Source: Planctomycetaceae bacterium (GTDB taxonomy: Bacteria > Planctomycetota > Planctomycetia > Planctomycetales > Planctomycetaceae). From it: 64,000 nt of DNA. Positions 18,031 to 24,641 of the stretch are shown here, piece after piece. The notes under the pieces are model-generated. The model had not been told where the DNA came from, ran no database searches, and saw nothing but the letters and a program-made list of their open reading frames with translations. A program made the translations under genes and the position numbers. Where the stretch lies: positions 124,001 through 188,000 of the forward strand of contig JACKHO010000009.1 of the NCBI GenBank assembly GCA_020638955.1, read 5' to 3'. Numbering within the stretch: position 1 is the first letter of the stretch; each line of letters starts with the position of its first letter.

Positions 18031-18678
18031 TTAGTGTGTAATGAGTTTCCATTCCTCAACGGTGAAGTTCTCTGTCTGATGCCCCGAGAATTGGCCATCA
18101 AACATCCCGCTACTCCAGCCCAGTCGTACTTCGACTTGATGTTCGGCGAGTTTCCAGAGGAGGTCTCTGAATCCGGCTTCGCCGGGTTCGTCGCAGTCGG
18201 GGAACAGGGTGACTTTGCTATTCGCGGCTTGGCGGGCGAACTTGGCCAGCGTCTGGAACTGAGCGTCGGTTGGTTTGTTGCTGCAGACGGCGGTGGCGGC
18301 GATGTGGTGTACTTCGAGGCGGAGGACATCGCTCATCCCTTCGATGACGACTACGTACTTCTCGAGTGACTCCCGCACGTACCGTTCTTTGAGTCGGGCG
18401 GACTGGCCGCCGTACAGTTCCTGGCCTTTGTGGTAGCCCGTGACTTAGCAGTATTTGCTCGGATCTTTCCCTTCAGGCCGGCCCTCTTTGAGCCAGGTTT
18501 GCCATTTCTTTTCGAACTGCAGGTCGCGGCCTGAGTAGCTGAGGACTTCGCCCTGCTGGTTGCGGTGGGTGTAGACCAGATAGTTCTTGCGGAACAGCGA
18601 GCGGCCATTCCCCGGAATCCAGCCGATGCCCCATTTCCGCATGAGGTCGGTGGTTGAATGATCAAACCGACGGCGCAA
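18031..18678 (-). pseudogene. Broken DNA primase (TOPRIM) fragment
   Basis: One frame, interrupted by an in-frame TAA at 18445-18447. Before the stop it reads as the primase catalytic region (TTDLMRKWGIGWIPGNGRSL, YSGRDLQFEKKWQ). After it, HKGQELYGGQ and the TOPRIM core follow: YVVVIEGMSDVLRL, ATAVCSNKPTDAQF, VTLFPDCDEPGEAGF with the DxDEPG metal site. The N terminus, where the CHC2 zinc finger should be, is missing and is replaced by a terminator hairpin. Primases of this kind sit on plasmids and integrative elements, so this is probably a dead replication gene of the element that carries the ubiquitin-like operon. Confidence 0.75.
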
Positions 18679-18717
18679 AAAAATGGCCCTGCGAGTCGGG
18701 CTAACTCAAGCAGGGCC
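18676..18717 (-). terminator. Rho-independent terminator of the ubiquitin-like operon
   Basis: On the minus strand, GGCCCTGC (18710-18717) pairs with GCAGGGCC (18685-18692), and seven T follow. A second hairpin lies just upstream, with arms TGGCCGTGG (18720-18728) and CCACGGCCA (18744-18752). It separates the operon from the primase fragment. Confidence 0.85.
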
Positions 18718-18801
18718 GGTGGCCGTGGATGCGGGCTAGAAACCCACGGCCAATTGAATTATGGCTCACGCATGCACGAAGTCAACTCCCCCTGATAGCT
18801 A

Positions 18802-18840
18802 AAAAGAAAGGTGGGGAGGGTCGCCCGTGTGGGCGACCCT
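18802..18840 (-). terminator. Second terminator-like hairpin after the small membrane protein
   Basis: Perfect 10-base stem AGGGTCGCCC / GGGCGACCCT (18817-18840) with a 4-base loop, followed on the minus strand by CCCACC and a TTTCTTTTT stretch. Together with the hairpin pair 100 bases further on, transcription from the operon should stop efficiently here. Confidence 0.7.
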
Positions 18841-18859
18841 GCTCCTGGCCTGGCTGGCG

Positions 18860-18994
18860 TCAGCGCCGGTGTTGCTTGGGCCGTCGGTTACGGCGACCGG
18901 CGTGGTAGCCTTTGCGGCTGCCGAGTTGTTTTCCCCACCTGTAGAAGTACCAGCAGAGGGCACTGAGGAACAGTACCGTCAGCAGTTGCTCCAT
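18860..18994 (-). CDS. Small membrane protein, 44 residues
   Basis: Short gene that is easy to miss: ATG at 18992-18994 preceded by GAGGAG at ideal distance, then MEQLLTVLFLSALCWYFYRW, GKQLGSRKGYHAGRRNRR and a stop at 18860. One hydrophobic helix followed by a very basic tail, so a small inner-membrane protein with a cytoplasmic basic end. It lies 84 bases after the E1-like gene, on the same strand and before the operon terminators, so it is the last gene of the ubiquitin-like operon. Function unknown. Confidence 0.7.
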   Translation of the reverse strand: MEQLLTVLFLSALCWYFYRWGKQLGSRKGYHAGRRNRRPKQHRR

Positions 18995-19078
18995 GTCATC
19001 TCCTCATCGTTCGTCTGATTCTGAATAGGTTCCTTTCAAGTATTCATGTGACTGACGAACCGTAGGTCGTGTGCTAGC

Positions 19079-19747
19079 TCAGTGGACCGTCCATTCTCCT
19101 GCCAGCAGGTTCAGCGTGATGTCTGCGTCAGTGGGGAGTCCCCGCAACCAGCGGGTGAACTGGTGCAGCATCAGCCCGGCCGCGATGCTCGCCGTGTAGA
19201 TCGTACTGCGTGATGTACAGCTCCCGGTCTGAGCTTCCGCTTGCGGGAACAGGGACGCGGCATAGTGGTTGCGGTCCGCAAGTTCCGAGACCGTGAGGAT
19301 TCTCAGTACATCACCCCGCATGCGACCATCACACCAGAATGCGCACCGCTGTGCGGCTGTTCGCCAGATGGCTTGCCGGGCTGTAATGGAATCGACACAG
19401 CAGAACAGAGCCTGGCCCACGTCCTGCGTGGGGCGATAGCGGTCCGGAATCTCCTGCACTCGGACCGAGGCATCGATCTGCCGGATTGCTTTGGCCGTCG
19501 CGATGACCTTTGGCTGTCCGAGGTCCTGCTGAACATAACCCTGTGTCGTGATGTTCGTGGTCTCCACCTGGTCAAAGTCGATCAGGCTGATCGCGCGGGC
19601 GCCAAGTGCGGCCAGTTGCAATGCCACCTGCCGTCCAATGGCGCCGACCCCAACGACCGTGCAGGTCAACGAAGCCAGTTGCTCGCGGGGGACCAGTTCC
19701 TGTTGGCGCACGAATCGGTCCGGTTCGTCAGTCGTCGTGGAAATCAT
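19079..19747 (-). CDS. ThiF/E1-like ubiquitin-activating enzyme
   Basis: 222 residues with AAAGGAAA before the ATG. E1-type Rossmann fold: nucleotide loop VVGVGAIGRQVA (Gly 33, 35, 38), acidic LIDFDQVETTNI (Asp 57 and 59) and the following QGY. A conserved-looking segment GSCTSRSTIYTASIAAG gives Cys177 as a candidate thioester cysteine. Expected reaction: ATP-dependent adenylation of the C terminus of the modifier, then transfer to the E2. It follows the JAMM gene by 29 bases. Shorter than eukaryotic E1 and without a ubiquitin-fold domain, as is usual in bacterial operons of this type. Confidence 0.9.
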   Translation of the reverse strand: MISTTTDEPDRFVRQQELVPREQLASLTCTVVGVGAIGRQVALQLAALGARAISLIDFDQVETTNITTQGYVQQDLGQPKVIATAKAIRQIDASVRVQEIPDRYRPTQDVGQALFCCVDSITARQAIWRTAAQRCAFWCDGRMRGDVLRILTVSELADRNHYAASLFPQAEAQTGSCTSRSTIYTASIAAGLMLHQFTRWLRGLPTDADITLNLLAGEWTVH

Positions 19748-19776
19748 CTGTTTCCTTTCTGTGTAGGTGAGAAGAA

Positions 19777-20463
19777 TTATGTAAAGAGACTGAACTCATC
19801 GTCCCGTTCCGCAGTGTCAGGAATGCCGAACAGCCAGTCCGTGTCGTCGTCGGGAAGTAACTCCATCGGGATGTCTCCCCGTTTCCGCCCTTTGCGGGGA
19901 CGGGGGACTGCCACCTGTTGCTGCACATGCTGGTGGTATTCCGCCTCCCAAGTCACCAGATCACTGGCAGGGAACTCAGCGGAGTAGTCCACCTCAACCC
20001 GCAGTTTCACGTCCAGGCTGAGCCCACCGTTCAGGCGGAGTCGGGCATACGAGGCGCCACCGCGGGCCAGGATGAACATCACGGACCAGTCGGTAGAACC
20101 GAACACGCTGGCAAACGTCTCTTCATCGACGGCACTCGGTTCCGGGCAGTCACCCGGATGCGTGTGCAGCCAGATCCGTGCAAACTCGGCGGGATGTCGA
20201 CCCGCATCGATTTGGTCGTCAAAGAAGTCAGCGACCGATTCGTCGGCGAACGCCACATAGGCCCAGTCACAGGTCTGCTGCACGAGGCAGATGTCCTGGA
20301 CCAGCAGCAGGTCCTCCGTGGATGAGATTCCGAATCCGCCCACTTCGGTTTCACCAAAGTCACGCAGGAATAGCAGCTTCGCCCACGCGGTCGGTGTGAA
20401 CCGGAGTGTCGGACGTCTCTGGGGACTCGTCCTCAATTTCTTCAGTCGCTTCATGTGCTTCAT
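19777..20463 (-). CDS. JAB/JAMM-domain isopeptidase
   Basis: About 228 residues. The JAMM zinc-protease motif is complete: Glu in ETEVGGFG (about residue 40), HTHPGD (His 100, 102), then Ser 110 and Asp 113 in PSAVDEE. Such enzymes remove or process ubiquitin-like modifiers. A C-terminal extension is acidic and basic by turns (RPRKGRKRGD) and ends DEFSLFT. The reading frame overlaps the end of the E2-RING gene by about 100 bases. The start is uncertain: ATGs at 20484, 20463 and 20454 and a TTG at 20436 are possible, none with a strong ribosome site. Confidence 0.85.
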   Translation of the reverse strand: MKHMKRLKKLRTSPQRRPTLRFTPTAWAKLLFLRDFGETEVGGFGISSTEDLLLVQDICLVQQTCDWAYVAFADESVADFFDDQIDAGRHPAEFARIWLHTHPGDCPEPSAVDEETFASVFGSTDWSVMFILARGGASYARLRLNGGLSLDVKLRVEVDYSAEFPASDLVTWEAEYHQHVQQQVAVPRPRKGRKRGDIPMELLPDDDTDWLFGIPDTAERDDEFSLFT

Positions 20464-21391
20464 GGCAGTCGTGGCATCTTTCATCTTCTTGGAGGCAGCC
20501 GGAACAGAACAGTTGCTGACAGTCCGGACAGGGTTTGAGACAAGACCGGCAGCAGCGGTCATCACAATCAGTGCAGCTTGTTGTGCATTCGTGACAGTGC
20601 GAGTCGTCGCATTCAGCGCAACGCACCGTGCAGTCGCCGCACAGGCAACTGCTGCAGTTCTCGCAAAGCCAGCGTTCGTCATCAGAGACACCTGCCGCAC
20701 AATCCGCGCACGGCGTACCGAACCACTCAGAAAGAGCGACATACGGACTGCCAGCGTTGTAGGTACGAAGGACATGGGCCACGAGCGTGAAGAAGTCGAA
20801 CACCCGTCCTTGCTCGAGTGCCGAGCGAATCGCGGACTGGGCGTCTCCTTCACAGAGTGATCCATGACGGACGTGGGGATGCACGACTTCGTGGTCTGAG
20901 ACCGCGGGCTGAGGGTCGAGGGCCACGACCCGGTAGTCTCCCAGTTCCGACGACGCCGTGGTTGCATAACTCAACCGGATCTCGAACGGGCCGAGATAGA
21001 CCTCATCGAGCTCAATGCTTTCGGTCCAGACAACGAGTTCCTGATCCAAACGGTCCACTTCGACGTCCGGAAACTCGTCCCGGAGTGCCTCCAGATCGGA
21101 CAAAATCTGGCGAGCCGTGGCGCGATAAGGTGAGGATGGGGGCCGGGCCGCCGTCTGTAATCGGGCCAGTTCCAGCAGCAGCGTCTCCAGTGTTTGTCGC
21201 AGTTCCGCGAGGCAACAAGTCGCTGCCACCCGCCAGCCCCGCTGGTTGGCGGCCTCGATTTGACGTTGGAGTTGAACGAGGCGGTTCCACAACACTTGAG
21301 GCAGGGCTGGAACATGCGGCACTGGGGATTGTTGAAGTTGCGCTGCCAATTGAAGCGCCAAGCGGAGCTCCGCGCGGGAAGAAGGTTGCAT
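20360..21391 (-). CDS. E2-like conjugating enzyme fused to a Cys-rich RING-like domain
   Basis: 343 residues, AGGAG 7 bases before ATG. Residues 1-110 are helical and may be coiled coil. Residues about 115-224 have the E2 pattern: beta strands ending YRVVALDP, HPHVRHGSLCEGDA with an HPN-like His-Pro and candidate active Cys180, then SALEQGRVFDF and the helix HVLRTYNAGSPYVALSEW. Residues 228-309 hold about 24 Cys and His in CxxC pairs (CADC, CENC, CRSC, CPDC, CSGC, CHDC), a multi-zinc treble-clef/RING-like array that could act as the ligase part. An acidic tail follows. Joining E2 and RING-like parts in one chain would make a self-contained E2-E3. The E2 assignment is from motif order. Confidence 0.8.
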   Translation of the reverse strand: MQPSSRAELRLALQLAAQLQQSPVPHVPALPQVLWNRLVQLQRQIEAANQRGWRVAATCCLAELRQTLETLLLELARLQTAARPPSSPYRATARQILSDLEALRDEFPDVEVDRLDQELVVWTESIELDEVYLGPFEIRLSYATTASSELGDYRVVALDPQPAVSDHEVVHPHVRHGSLCEGDAQSAIRSALEQGRVFDFFTLVAHVLRTYNAGSPYVALSEWFGTPCADCAAGVSDDERWLCENCSSCLCGDCTVRCAECDDSHCHECTTSCTDCDDRCCRSCLKPCPDCQQLFCSGCLQEDERCHDCHEAHEATEEIEDESPETSDTPVHTDRVGEAAIPA

Positions 21392-21463
21392 CAGACTGCT
21401 CCTGGTTAAGGGAAAAAGAGCAGCGGGCTGTTTGCGGCCCGCTGCTCAGGAATGGCTATGTCG

Positions 21464-21691
21464 CTACGACTTGGCAGCGCCTTCGATTTTCGTGGGGGTG
21501 AACGAGACCCGGTCACCCGGTTGCAGCACCTGATCGGCGGAACAGGGCTGACGGTTCACCCGGATCAGGTAGTCCTGTGGTGCGGCGGATTTCAGGCGTT
21601 GCTCAAAGAGTTGCTGGACGGTGGTCCCGTCAGCGACATCAATGTGATCCGCAAACCCGCCGCCGTCGTTGTTGATAAACAGAATTCGCAT
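21464..21691 (-). CDS. Ubiquitin-like beta-grasp modifier protein
   Basis: 75 residues: MRILFINNDGGGFADHIDVA, then GTTVQQLFEQRL, DYLIRVNRQPC, LQPGDRVSFTPTKIEGAAKS. Strand-strand-helix-strand-strand order and the PGDRVSFTPTKIEG ending match MoaD/ThiS/ubiquitin-type beta-grasp proteins. The chain does not end in Gly-Gly; a single Gly71 is followed by AAKS, so either the JAMM enzyme trims the tail to expose Gly71 or conjugation works differently. Lies 72 bases upstream of the E2-RING gene in the operon. Start taken at the ATG at 21689-21691 because an upstream extension adds nothing beta-grasp-like. Confidence 0.85.
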   Translation of the reverse strand: MRILFINNDGGGFADHIDVADGTTVQQLFEQRLKSAAPQDYLIRVNRQPCSADQVLQPGDRVSFTPTKIEGAAKS

Positions 21692-21828
21692 GAGAGTCTT
21701 TTCTGGTTGAAGGAACAGCACGGCACGCATGTCGCCGAGGAGTGCGGAAAGCCCGCGTTCCCCGACAACGCACGTGCCGTAGCAATGTCAGTTGGTGGTG
21801 AGAAAATGTCGGGGAACGTCGCATCGGG

Positions 21829-22038
21829 CTAAGCACCGATCGGTGCTACCGGCTGCGATTCGCGCAGCGCGTTGCGTGCTTCCAGCTCGTCCCAGTCAAT
21901 GACGTAGGGACCGAGTTCCTCATCGTGAGGATCGAGGTCCTGCTCGGGGTCAGCGATCAGGAAACCAAGTCGCTTAATGGTGCTCACCGATTCGCCGGTG
22001 GCACGAGCGACAGAGCGGTTCAGGTCAGATTGATGCAT
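21829..22038 (-). CDS. Small HTH-like conserved protein
   Basis: 69 residues. The N-terminal half, SDLNRSVARATGESVSTIKR, is a compact helix-turn-helix-like segment, followed by GFLIADPEQDLDPHDEELGP and a C-terminal stretch with VIDWDELEARN. I have the impression of seeing this type of small protein in planctomycetes, often in the same kind of operon. ATG at 22036-22038 preceded by GGA at a reasonable distance (a TTG two codons upstream is also open). Could bind DNA or serve as adaptor or substrate of the conjugation system; unknown. Confidence 0.65.
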   Translation of the reverse strand: MHQSDLNRSVARATGESVSTIKRLGFLIADPEQDLDPHDEELGPYVIDWDELEARNALRESQPVAPIGA

Positions 22039-22156
22039 AGTCAATGTCCTTTTACTTGGGGGAAACGAAAAACCCCGAAACCAGTGGCGGTTGCCACTGA
22101 TCCCGGGGCGGAAGCAGTTGTCAAAATGTCAGTGAGTCAGCAGCGGGCGCGACGCG

Positions 22157-22399
22157 CTAGGGCGGCGCCAGCCAGTACAACTCCAGCCAGTCGGCCTCAG
22201 CCCGCAGCGCATCGCTCCGCTGGGCGAATGGACCCAGCACTGGTCCACTCACCGGCCCCAGATCTGCGTGCCAGGCACCGTTGGCGTCTGGCTCGACAGG
22301 CGAGGCCCGCTGAATTGCTGGTGATCCCAGCTGGTTCAGGTCGATCGCTTCGGCATAGACACACCGCAGCGATCCGTCAGGGAGAATCAGGATGTGCAT
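22157..22399 (-). CDS. Small conserved protein of the ubiquitin-like operon
   Basis: 80 residues from MHILILPDGSLRCVYAEAID, with IQRASPVEPDANGAWHADLG and GPVLGPFAQRSDALRAEADW. Soluble, acidic, no cysteine motif; reads as a small alpha/beta fold. A GTG at 22409-22411 overlaps the TGA of the upstream gene (GTGA), so the actual start may be 4 codons earlier; either way it is translationally coupled to the DUF3150-like gene. Function unknown. Confidence 0.65.
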   Translation of the reverse strand: MHILILPDGSLRCVYAEAIDLNQLGSPAIQRASPVEPDANGAWHADLGPVSGPVLGPFAQRSDALRAEADWLELYWLAPP

Positions 22400-22407
22400 G
22401 GGCCGAC

Positions 22408-23358
22408 TCACTTGGCTGACCGCAGGATTCGGCGCCGGGGCCGATCAACGAGTAAGCCATCGAGTACCGACTGCACCCCGCTCAGCTGTGTGCCGATCTG
22501 TTGGCGCAATGCCACGCTGTCCCGCAGACGCTGTGGCGCAATCCCTCGAACAATCTGCTGGCATTGGCTCACCAATGCGTCCAACTGCTCATCGGAACGC
22601 ACATTCAGCAGTTGAAACCGGGAGAAGAACTCCTGCAGGTTTTCAACCGCTGTATCACGGAACACTTTCGGCTTGCCGTCGTCATGGCCACTCAAGCGTT
22701 CGGTCAGGTGAGAGACCAGCTGTGATAGCTCGTCGATAAATGCCTGTTCGGCCATGTCGACTGCTTCATCAAAGCGGGCCTGCACCCGGCGAACCTCCTG
22801 TGCATACAGTTCGGGATTCAGTTGCCGGAGATACTCCGGTGGTTCGACCGAGGGATAGTCGTGGTGGATGGCAAACGCATCGAGCAACGTGATGGGATAG
22901 TCCGTCACATCGAACAGCTCTCCGAGCCGTTCGCGCGCTGAGGCACGCAGCTCCTCAAAATGCGCATCGAGTTCTCGCACGGCCAGGGTCAGTTCTTCCT
23001 GAAGCAATGAGACCTGCTCATCGAAAGCTGCGATGTGATCGCGTCTGATCAGACGAATGCCCGGTTCCGGGTAAGGCAGTGAGACACCTTTCCAGTAACT
23101 GACCGCCCGTCCCTTGATGGCGGTCACCGCTTTGAACGCGGGATGAGAGGTGTCGAGCAGCTTTTTGCCAGCCGACAGAAACTTGCCTGCCGCGCCGAAT
23201 GAATCGGCGGCCTGTTCCGTCTGCTGGCGATTCAGGGACTTACGCACACCCAGCCAGGTAAAGCTGAGGCGCGCGGCAGCCATCGCACCTCGCAGCCGGT
23301 CCGCTGGGGATTGCTGATTCCGGTGTGATGCCTGCGCATCGACAGTAGTGTGGGTCAT
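22408..23358 (-). CDS. Conserved protein, possibly DUF3150-like
   Basis: 316 residues, AGGAG 6 bases before ATG. Soluble and largely helical, with GRAVSYWKGVSLPYPEPGIR and LIRRDHI, then long heptad-like helices (EEQLTLAVRELDAHFEELRA region) and a basic C terminus RPRRRILRSAK. The WKG-PYPEPG-RLI segment reminds me of DUF3150 proteins, which travel with MoxR/AAA ATPases on plasmids and islands; I hold that lightly. It may partner the Ycf46-like AAA protein of the same operon. Confidence 0.6.
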   Translation of the reverse strand: MTHTTVDAQASHRNQQSPADRLRGAMAAARLSFTWLGVRKSLNRQQTEQAADSFGAAGKFLSAGKKLLDTSHPAFKAVTAIKGRAVSYWKGVSLPYPEPGIRLIRRDHIAAFDEQVSLLQEELTLAVRELDAHFEELRASARERLGELFDVTDYPITLLDAFAIHHDYPSVEPPEYLRQLNPELYAQEVRRVQARFDEAVDMAEQAFIDELSQLVSHLTERLSGHDDGKPKVFRDTAVENLQEFFSRFQLLNVRSDEQLDALVSQCQQIVRGIAPQRLRDSVALRQQIGTQLSGVQSVLDGLLVDRPRRRILRSAK

Positions 23359-23483
23359 AGGCGACTCCTATCAAGTCTGTTTGAGTTGTTCCTTCGAGTA
23401 GTTTCCGTACTGGACTTCCTGGAGCAGATTGCTCTGTCCGCTTCGCGCGAGGATGGAGGCCGAACACCAATTCGAAAATTGCG

Positions 23484-23975
23484 TTAGTTGTTCAGTTTCT
23501 CCAGCTCGGGCCAGTGCTCGCTGAGTTCGGTCCATTCGCGTCCTTTCCACTTCGCGACGGCGAAGTACAAATGGCAGTTCTTGGCCTTCAGGATGATGGA
23601 GACCGTGATTTCCTGATTCGGATCGAACTCCGTCAGCGGAACCGGGAATGCGAGTGCATGTTCCTCGTTCGGTTCCCAGATCTCGAAGCTGTGAATGTGG
23701 ACGGCCTGGTGGTCCTCACCGACGACGTTCGGTCCTTCTGCGGTGACCGACAGCACGCCATTCTGCAGATTCCCGGCATGTTGATGCCAGGCGTTGAGCT
23801 GCAGTACCGGAGTTCCAAAAAATGGTTGCTCAACTCTGCCGGTCAGTTGGGGCCGGATTTTGGCCAACTGAGTGAACTGATACAGTCGATAGTACGGCGG
23901 GCCAAAGACGGCCAGCAGGATCAGGATAATGACGAGCGTCCATCCACGCTGGTACCAGGGCCGTTCAGTAGTCAT
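23484..23975 (-). CDS. Membrane-anchored hypothetical protein
   Basis: 163 residues with GGAGG before the ATG. One N-terminal helix (TLVIILILLAVFGPPYY, residues about 13-29) and a beta-rich extracytoplasmic domain of about 130 residues (QPFFGTPVLQLNAWHQHAGN, EIWEPNEEHALAF). No family recognised. It starts 109 bases from the divergent XRE regulator, so its expression may be controlled by it. Confidence 0.6.
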   Translation of the reverse strand: MTTERPWYQRGWTLVIILILLAVFGPPYYRLYQFTQLAKIRPQLTGRVEQPFFGTPVLQLNAWHQHAGNLQNGVLSVTAEGPNVVGEDHQAVHIHSFEIWEPNEEHALAFPVPLTEFDPNQEITVSIILKAKNCHLYFAVAKWKGREWTELSEHWPELEKLNN

Positions 23976-24084
23976 GGGGATGCCCTCCTTTCTTGGTTAT
24001 GAGTTGATTTCCAGACAGGTTGTGCACGAGAATGATACTCATAGTCCGTAGCTGCATCGTCATCGTCAAGCGTTCAATAGCGAC
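23976..24084. promoter_or_regulatory. Divergent control region between membrane protein and XRE regulator
   Basis: Holds an inverted repeat TATGAGT (23998-24004) / ACTCATA (24037-24043) and, overlapping the right arm, the small palindrome ATGATACTCAT. This spacing between two divergent genes, one a single-domain XRE repressor, is what an autoregulatory operator would look like. Not tested. Confidence 0.4.
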
Positions 24085-24306
24085 ATGGCGAAACGAGCGG
24101 ACATTCTGGTGCGATTCGGACGACGCGTCCGTGAACTGCGAACTGAGCAAGGGTATTCGCAGGAAGGGTTTGCGCATGCCTGTGAACTCGACCGCACCTA
24201 TATCGGTGGCATCGAGCGCGGCGAACGCAATCTGGCCTTGAGGAACATTGAACGGATCGCCGAGACACTCGGGATCACGGTTTCCGAGCTATTGAAGGGT
24301 GTCTGA
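24085..24306 (+). CDS. XRE-family HTH transcriptional regulator
   Basis: 73 residues, almost entirely one HTH_3 domain: FGRRVRELRTEQGYSQEGFA (helices 1-2), ELDRTYIGGIERGERNLALR (recognition helix and turn), IERIAETLGITVSELLKG. This is the size and sequence type of controller (C) proteins and small island repressors. It is the only plus-strand gene inside the ubiquitin-like operon and probably sets its expression. Ribosome site is weak. Confidence 0.85.
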   Translation: MAKRADILVRFGRRVRELRTEQGYSQEGFAHACELDRTYIGGIERGERNLALRNIERIAETLGITVSELLKGV

Positions 24307-24316
24307 CCACAGCGCG

Positions 24317-24631
24317 CTATGGGGCTTTCGGCAGACAGGCTGTGCCCACGGACACTCCCGGTATTCCCTGTGACACGGGCGGAGGCTCATTGTACAGCGT
24401 GATGTCCTGACCCTGTTGAGCGTTCAGATCGACCACGAAATAGCGCAGCTGCATCGCCTGCAAGATCTGTAACAGCCGGTTCGTGCATTCGCATCCGGCG
24501 TCCACCGGTCCGTCCTCTGGTTCAAAGTACGGTCCGGCCAGGTGCGCATGCGGACTCATCTCATCCCGCCAGAACCGCAGTGCGGCCCGGAGTAGCGCCA
24601 GATCAGCCGGTTCAAGAATTACAGAGTTCAT
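24317..24631 (-). CDS. Small conserved protein, unknown function
   Basis: 104 residues, GGAGG 7 bases before ATG. Helical start ADLALLRAALRFWRDEMSPH, a middle with CECTNRLLQILQAMQLRY and a Pro/Gly-rich end. No family recognised. It follows the AAA ATPase gene by 10 bases on the same strand, and ends convergent with the XRE gene 10 bases away, so the operon may be split here into an upstream (AAA) part and a downstream (conjugation) part. Confidence 0.6.
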   Translation of the reverse strand: MNSVILEPADLALLRAALRFWRDEMSPHAHLAGPYFEPEDGPVDAGCECTNRLLQILQAMQLRYFVVDLNAQQGQDITLYNEPPPVSQGIPGVSVGTACLPKAP

Positions 24632-24641
24632 GACGACCTCC

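Noticed and set aside
20818..21501. Plus-strand frame opposite the E2-RING gene
   Set aside because: Shadow with Arg/Pro-rich composition.
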